Source: Thiomonas sp.
Lineage (GTDB): Bacteria; Pseudomonadota; Gammaproteobacteria; Burkholderiales; Burkholderiaceae_C
Assembly (NCBI GenBank): GCA_027451915.1
Contig: DAIDHU010000034.1
Coordinates: 1 to 8,714 of the forward strand
Length of the DNA: 8,714 bases
Direction: 5' to 3'
Part shown: positions 6,501-8,714 of the stretch, piece after piece
Position numbering within the stretch: the stretch's first letter is position 1
Layout of the letters: every line of letters starts with the position of its first letter
Position numbers and translations under genes: made by a program
The notes under the pieces: model-generated
What the model saw: the letters and a program-made list of their open reading frames with translations, nothing else
Told to the model about the DNA's origin: nothing
Databases searched by the model: none

Positions 6501-6821
6501 GGGATCCGCATGTCCATCGACGACTTCGGAACCGGCTACTCCTCGCTGAACTACCTGAAAAAGTTCAAGGCCTACAAGCTCAAGATCGACCGCTCCTTCG
6601 TGCATGACATCGGCACCGATCAGGAGGATCGGGCCATCGTGGCCGCGATCGTGAGCATGTCCCGGAACCTGGGGCTGCAGACCATCGCCGAGGGCGTGGA
6701 GACGGTCGAGCAGCTGGAATTCCTGCGCGCGCAGGGCTGCGACGAGGCCCAGGGCTACCTGTTCGGCCGGCCGGTGCCCGCGGATCAGTTCGAAGCCTTC
6801 CTGGATCCTGCCGGCCGCTGA
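3576..6821 (+). CDS. GAF-PAS-GAF-PAS-GGDEF-EAL hybrid c-di-GMP enzyme
   Basis: A 1081-aa soluble sensory protein predicted to make c-di-GMP from GTP and to degrade it. Domain order by sequence: GAF about 50-210, PAS (PAS_3 type) about 220-340 ending VVDITERK, GAF about 345-512, PAS about 523-645 ending VTRDITEQ, GGDEF about 648-815, EAL about 825-1078. The active-site motif is RLGGDEF with GGDEF at 734-738. An RxxD inhibitory site (Arg725-Asp728) lies five residues before it, so product inhibition is expected. In the EAL domain Glu861, Asn920, Glu952, Asp982-Asp983 (DDFGTGYSS), Lys1003, Glu1039 and Gln1059 are all present, so both halves look competent. No membrane segments are seen; the input is probably a cytosolic ligand, redox state or another protein. 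The start has only GGGGAA 3 nt before the ATG and an earlier GGAGA, so initiation may be weak. Its ligands cannot be read from the sequence. Confidence 0.95.
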   Translation: MRDHDSRSVDIRDRSPGKLGPAARQPGSPDNLGSLLQDIAARKRAEVLLGGQNRLVEMIATGRPLAATLDALIRFIEEQSPGMLGSVLLLDRDGLHVRHGAAPNLPGAFMAAVDGQPIGPAAGSCGTAAFRKQAVMVEDIATDPLWELYRAAALAHGLRACWSTPIFDEQRRVLGTFAMYYRQPGRPEPQHLELIGLATHVAAIAIARDRAERSHVQSASRLIKAQRVARMGFLEWNLQTQEVVCSDEVYTMFGIEPGALPTTPAFIATLVHPDDLERVRSRLNQAVRRIRPYDIDHRIRRPDGRVLWVHAQAELMSDPEQGSEILLGTVVDITERKQAESAVQHLSQLYAALSQCNQAIVQSSSEAELLPKVCEAAVRFGGLKMAWIGMLDEGSLRIRPRAAHGAGVEYLQDIDISADPALASGRGPTGTAVRENRPYWCQDFAADPNSAPWRERAFQFGWKSSAVIPLSRKGVGIGALTLYSDTVQAFDAPTRELLTEMANDLSYALDHFELKAEREQAEAALRASERHLRTIVETEPECVKVISTNGRLLEMNSAGLAMLEAASLEQAQCRELLDYILPQYREAFTDLHRRVLKGQSDRLQFEIQGLRGTRRWLETHAAPMRDARGRIDAVLGVTRDITEQRRNEERISYLANFDALTGLPNRTQLEDHVHYAIHLAKRNGGLLALMFVDVDRFKDVNDTLGHSSGDAVLVELARRLKALVRAEDTVARLGGDEFVLMLPGTDARGAAEFAQRLLQAIAEPFAHRQHELSMTASIGVAMFPEDGEDMETLARKADTAMYRAKHEGRNGYRFFTAEMQARAARSMQLLNALRQALDRGQLQVHYQPQFSIGSTRVVGAEALLRWQHPQLGSVAPAEFIPVAEDSGLILPIGEWILRTAIRQLRRWLDAGHPPMVIAVNLSTVQFRHPNLPDLVARILEEEQLAPDHLELELTEGTAMHDPLKAIQVMNELHQRGIRMSIDDFGTGYSSLNYLKKFKAYKLKIDRSFVHDIGTDQEDRAIVAAIVSMSRNLGLQTIAEGVETVEQLEFLRAQGCDEAQGYLFGRPVPADQFEAFLDPAGR

Positions 6822-6833
6822 CCCGAGGCACGC

Positions 6834-6863
6834 CCATGCATGGCACCAGGTGACGCCGGTGCC
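6834..6863. repeat. Palindrome and stem-loop downstream of the GGDEF-EAL gene
   Basis: A perfect 10-bp palindrome CCATGCATGG (6834-6843) overlaps an inverted repeat GGCACC (6842-6847) / GGTGCC (6858-6863) with a 10-nt loop. It begins 12 nt after the stop codon. No T-run follows, so intrinsic termination is doubtful. Confidence 0.3.
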
Positions 6864-6900
6864 CTCTCCACAGGACTGCCGCGACGCGCGTCAATCGTCC

Positions 6901-6906
6901 TATATT
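6901..6906 (+). promoter_or_regulatory. Possible -10 box upstream of the amidotransferase-like gene
   Basis: TATATT matches 5 of 6 positions of the -10 consensus and is a rare A/T patch in the 179-bp gap before the ATG at 7001. No good -35 partner is seen. Transcription would begin near 6913, leaving a leader of about 88 nt. Confidence 0.25.
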
Positions 6907-7000
6907 GGAATCATGGGCAAACGCGGCCACTCTCGGTGACAGGCCGTCGGAGCCTTGAATCGGCCCCCCTTGTCATCCGCCTCCGCGCCAACAGACCCCC

Positions 7001-7792
7001 ATGGCCACGAAACCCCTGAAGATCGGCATCTCGGCCCGCATCGACCATCCCCAGCCAGGGCAGGCGGGGCTGCGCGCCAAAACCCTGCAATATCTGGAAC
7101 AGTCGGTTGCGCACTGGGCCATGTCGCGCGACGTGCTGGTGTTCATGGTGCCCACGGTGGCCAGCGGCGGCGGGCTCGTGCGCAGCAACATCAGGCTGTC
7201 CGACTACGCCGATGCGCTCGACGGACTCATTCTGCAGGGAGGCGCCGACCTGAGCCCGAACAGCTACGGCGAGGAGCCGCTGCAGCCGCAATGGGCCGGC
7301 GACCCCATGCGCGACGGCTACGAGATGGAACTTCTGCACGAATTCATCGAGGTGCGCAAGCCCGTGCTGGGCATCTGCCGCGGCGCCCAGCTCATCAACG
7401 TGGCCATGGGCGGAACGCTGTACCAGGACCTGCCCACCCAGCTTCCCGGGCACCAGACCCCGCACCTGAGCGACGCCTACGACCAGAACGCGCACCCAGT
7501 GCGCTTCGTGAAGGACGGCCTGCTGGCGCGACTGTACCCCGAGGTCGACCCCGCGACCCTCCACGTCGTGTCGGTGCATCACCAGGCGGTGCGCAGCCTG
7601 GGGCGGGACCTCGTGGTGGATGCCATCAGCCCCGACGACGGACTGCCCGAGGCGATTCGCGGCACGGGTCGCAATTTCCTGCTCGGACTGCAGTGGCACC
7701 CCGAGTTCCACCACCCGTCGAATCCGCAGCTGCTGGACTGCACGCCCATTCTCGAGGAATTCCTGCGCCACGTGCGCAAGCGCCGCTGGTAG
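7001..7792 (+). CDS. Gamma-glutamyl-gamma-aminobutyrate hydrolase family protein (class I amidotransferase fold)
   Basis: A 263-aa cytosolic hydrolase of the PuuD-like peptidase C26 family, whose known members cleave gamma-glutamyl-GABA or related gamma-glutamyl amides. The nucleophile elbow reads PVLGICRGAQLIN with Cys126. The other triad members are His233 and Glu235 in LQWHPEF. Further family blocks are LDGLILQGGADLSP (residues 73-86), GGTLYQDL (137-144) and SVHHQAV (191-197). The length is normal for the family. The ATG fits the usual short N-terminus (MATKPLKIGISAR), but no Shine-Dalgarno precedes it. No aminotransferase, dehydrogenase or gamma-glutamylpolyamine synthetase gene of the putrescine pathway lies beside it, so the substrate remains open; the family also includes enzymes acting on other gamma-glutamyl compounds. 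It follows the GGDEF-EAL gene on the same strand after 179 bp and probably has its own promoter. Confidence 0.93.
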   Translation: MATKPLKIGISARIDHPQPGQAGLRAKTLQYLEQSVAHWAMSRDVLVFMVPTVASGGGLVRSNIRLSDYADALDGLILQGGADLSPNSYGEEPLQPQWAGDPMRDGYEMELLHEFIEVRKPVLGICRGAQLINVAMGGTLYQDLPTQLPGHQTPHLSDAYDQNAHPVRFVKDGLLARLYPEVDPATLHVVSVHHQAVRSLGRDLVVDAISPDDGLPEAIRGTGRNFLLGLQWHPEFHHPSNPQLLDCTPILEEFLRHVRKRRW

Positions 7793-7794
7793 GG

Positions 7795-7829
7795 GCATGG
7801 CGTTCCCGTTCGCCCGCTGCGCGCCATGC
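7795..7829. terminator. Perfect 8-bp inverted repeat after the amidotransferase-like gene
   Basis: GCATGGCG (7795-7802) and CGCCATGC (7822-7829) form a perfect stem with a 19-nt loop, starting 2 nt after the TAG stop. The position suits an mRNA 3'-end structure. There is no T-run, so a Rho-assisted or RNA-protecting role is more likely than a canonical terminator. Confidence 0.4.
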
Positions 7830-7911
7830 AATCCTTGAGTCAGCGGTTACTGGCCTAGCGAGGCCCCCGCGATTGCCAAAAGTTTCAAGATGTGGCCGAG
7901 TCCAACCGAGC

Positions 7912-7962
7912 GTTCCAGCACGCTGCCACCTGCGATGAGGGCGAGCCGGAAGGGGCTGGAAC
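7912..7962. repeat. Separated perfect 8-bp inverted repeat
   Basis: GTTCCAGC at 7912-7919 is the exact reverse complement of GCTGGAAC at 7955-7962, with 35 nt between. No linked coding sequence is seen inside. Function unknown. Confidence 0.35.
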
Positions 7963-7970
7963 AATGGTCA

Positions 7971-7987
7971 TCCTGCGCGCCGCAGGA
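7971..7987. repeat. Tight 7-bp hairpin with a 3-nt loop
   Basis: TCCTGCG-cgc-CGCAGGA is a perfect 17-nt stem-loop in non-coding sequence. Its size and shape resemble REP-type extragenic palindromes, but only one copy is present in this window, so that class cannot be claimed. Confidence 0.35.
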
Positions 7988-8100
7988 CGCGGGGTACATG
8001 GTCGGGCGAGCTTCACCCTCACTCACGGGGCGCAATGTGCATGCTACTGGCTAAGTAATGCTCAGGTTCGCCAGCGCGAGGTGGGCCATAGATTTTCCTC

Positions 8101-8130
8101 TTGAAAAGACGGAGCGCGGTCCCACATATT
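8101..8130 (+). promoter_or_regulatory. Putative sigma-70-type promoter
   Basis: TTGAAA (5 of 6 to TTGACA) and CATATT (4 of 6 to TATAAT) are 18 bp apart. A transcript would begin near 8137, about 20 nt before a small ORF with its own Shine-Dalgarno. This is the best -35 match I found in the window. Confidence 0.4.
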
Positions 8131-8157
8131 GTGACCAGTTTGCAGCCTGGAGAAGCA

Positions 8158-8382
8158 ATGAAAATTCGAGTGAAGAGGGAGGCGGTGGCCGGTGCAGTCG
8201 CCTCCACGCCCGGCCATATTTCGCTTCCTCTGCGAGAGCAGACAGCCTCTCGAACAGAGCGAGGCTCGATGAAGATGACTTCGCTGACTCCCATCGGTTC
8301 GCCGCTGGCGATCTTCCCGTCGATCGTGCGTTATCCGGAGTTTCGTGATGGCGCGACCAATCGTGGCGTAGGCAAAACCTAA
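8158..8382 (+). CDS. Possible small protein, 74 aa, unknown
   Basis: The ORF starts MKIRVKREAVAGAVASTPGH and ends with a Gly/Lys/Thr tail at a TAA. GGAG (8149-8152) lies 5 nt before the ATG, and a promoter-like pair sits a further 20-50 bp upstream, so the signals are in the right order. An earlier in-frame ATG at 8101 overlaps the promoter and is less likely. No membrane segment, signal peptide or known family is visible, and third-position G/C is weaker than in the other genes. Its 3' end lies 23 bp from the convergent Mrr-like gene. It could be a foreign small gene or a chance ORF. Confidence 0.3.
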   Translation: MKIRVKREAVAGAVASTPGHISLPLREQTASRTERGSMKMTSLTPIGSPLAIFPSIVRYPEFRDGATNRGVGKT

Positions 8383-8384
8383 AC

Positions 8385-8396
8385 GCGGGCGTCCGC
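8385..8396. terminator. Weak short hairpin between convergent ORFs
   Basis: GCGG-gcgt-CCGC is a 4-bp stem lying between the 74-aa ORF and the Mrr-like gene. Read on the minus strand it is followed by GTTTAGGTTTT, a broken T-rich run, so it could act weakly at the 3' end of the Mrr-like gene. The stem is too short for a firm call. Confidence 0.2.
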
Positions 8397-8405
8397 AATA
8401 GCGCG

Positions 8406-8714
8406 TTACTCTGCCGGGGATGCCTCGCGAGAGGGGCCGGCCAACCTTTCGATTGGAGCTTGCCGGACTCCAAGCCGTCGCGCCAACCCTGGGAGGTCGC
8501 GATGCCGCAAGAGGAGCACGCCGTTCGCCCTGGCTAGCTGCTCCGCGGCCGAGGTGAACCCATTCGGCGCCACGCATACCGCTGCGGCGCATCCATAGAT
8601 CGCCTTGCCGGCGACGACCTGCTGCACGGCGGCGTTGCCGACGCGTTTGCGGTATTGCTTGATCTGGATGGCCACTTTCACCGGGGCGAGCTCTGCGACG
8701 ATGTCGACGCCGTG
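8406..8714 (-). CDS. Mrr-like restriction endonuclease, C-terminal part (cut by window end)
   Basis: The last 102 codons of a gene that begins beyond the right edge; the frame stays open to position 8714. The visible part resembles the Mrr catalytic domain of the PD-(D/E)xK nuclease superfamily. An Asp in HGVDIVAEL, 4 codons from the edge, is followed by the Q-x-K strand AIQIKQY and the typical block VGNAAVQQVVAGKAIYGC. Then come a hydrophobic strand, the conserved FT motif (NGFTSAAEQLA) and a final GVLLLRHRDLPGLARRL. Mrr proteins of the type IV class cut foreign or modified DNA; other members have housekeeping or unknown roles. The GTG at 8681 is not taken as the start because the catalytic Asp lies before it. 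The N-terminal part, which usually carries the DNA- or modification-recognition domain, is not visible, so specificity cannot be judged. Confidence 0.8.
   Translation of the reverse strand, partial: HGVDIVAELAPVKVAIQIKQYRKRVGNAAVQQVVAGKAIYGCAAAVCVAPNGFTSAAEQLARANGVLLLRHRDLPGLARRLGVRQAPIERLAGPSREASPAE

Larger units (their letters stand above)
7830..8157. other. Gene-poor stretch with inverted repeats
   Basis: No ORF here has a recognisable product or a convincing start. Base use is less G/C-biased than in the genes to the left. It holds GTTCCAGC (7912-7919) with GCTGGAAC (7955-7962) and a tight hairpin at 7971-7987. No tRNA, CRISPR-like array or complete insertion-sequence end was seen. It may be decayed DNA at the border of an accessory region. 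Confidence 0.45.

Noticed and set aside
3072..6605. A very long minus-strand ORF (1177 codons) opposite the GGDEF-EAL gene
   Set aside because: The plus strand has complete, recognisable domains over the same stretch. The opposite frame shows no family, is rich in His, Gln, Val and Gly as expected from an antisense reading of high-GC genes, and runs into the divergent intergenic region.
6899..6908. CCTATATTGG matches the eukaryotic CArG-box pattern
   Set aside because: It is a chance match in a bacterial intergenic region; the A/T patch is better read as a possible -10 box.
6955..7938. A 327-codon plus-strand ORF over the amidotransferase-like gene
   Set aside because: It is out of frame with the gene that carries the Cys-His-Glu triad and has Arg/Pro/Ala-rich translation without motifs.
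7847..8035. A 62-codon minus-strand ORF with a hydrophobic end
   Set aside because: It has no start signal and overlaps the stem-loop structures; nothing in the product is recognisable.
8062..8592. Minus-strand ORFs of 91 to 176 codons between the amidotransferase-like gene and the nuclease
   Set aside because: They overlap each other and the nuclease gene in other frames, have no recognisable motif, and codon use does not favour any of them.

Overview
The window is high-GC DNA with strong G/C third-position bias in its genes. It most likely comes from a betaproteobacterium of the Burkholderiales. The best clue is the translation initiation factor IF-1 gene, which has the longer C-terminal tail (88 aa) seen in the second infA copy of that group. 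The family background of the gamma-glutamyl-GABA hydrolase-like protein also fits. A genus cannot be fixed from this sequence.

Layout. On the minus strand, positions 80-2783 read in the order infA (2783-2517), a 62-aa hydrophobic membrane protein (2422-2234), and a 684-aa c-di-GMP phosphodiesterase (2134-80) with a globin-like sensor region, a GAF domain and an EAL domain. The gaps are about 100 bp, so they could form one transcript. On the plus strand, positions 3251-7792 hold a 78-aa unknown protein, a 1081-aa GAF-PAS-GAF-PAS-GGDEF-EAL protein, and a 263-aa class I glutamine amidotransferase-like hydrolase. The two arms diverge from a 467-bp intergenic region that contains an unusual cluster of palindromes and stem-loops (2913-3057).

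After 7792 the character changes. About 610 bp are less G/C-biased and gene-poor, with inverted repeats and one weakly supported 74-aa ORF that has its own promoter-like and Shine-Dalgarno-like sequences. At the right edge, on the minus strand, is the C-terminal part of an Mrr-like restriction endonuclease (8714-8406), cut by the window end. This end may be the border of an accessory or defence region.

How the parts relate. The two large proteins act on the same second messenger. The 684-aa protein should only degrade c-di-GMP. The 1081-aa protein carries intact-looking synthase and hydrolase motifs. Both are cytosolic by sequence and both carry sensory domains, so gas/heme and small-molecule inputs to c-di-GMP turnover are plausible. 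No complete novel multi-gene system can be demonstrated. The most interesting leads are the structured divergent region, the single stop codon separating the membrane ORF from the phosphodiesterase ORF, the unclassified C-terminal domain of the phosphodiesterase, and the Mrr-containing edge.
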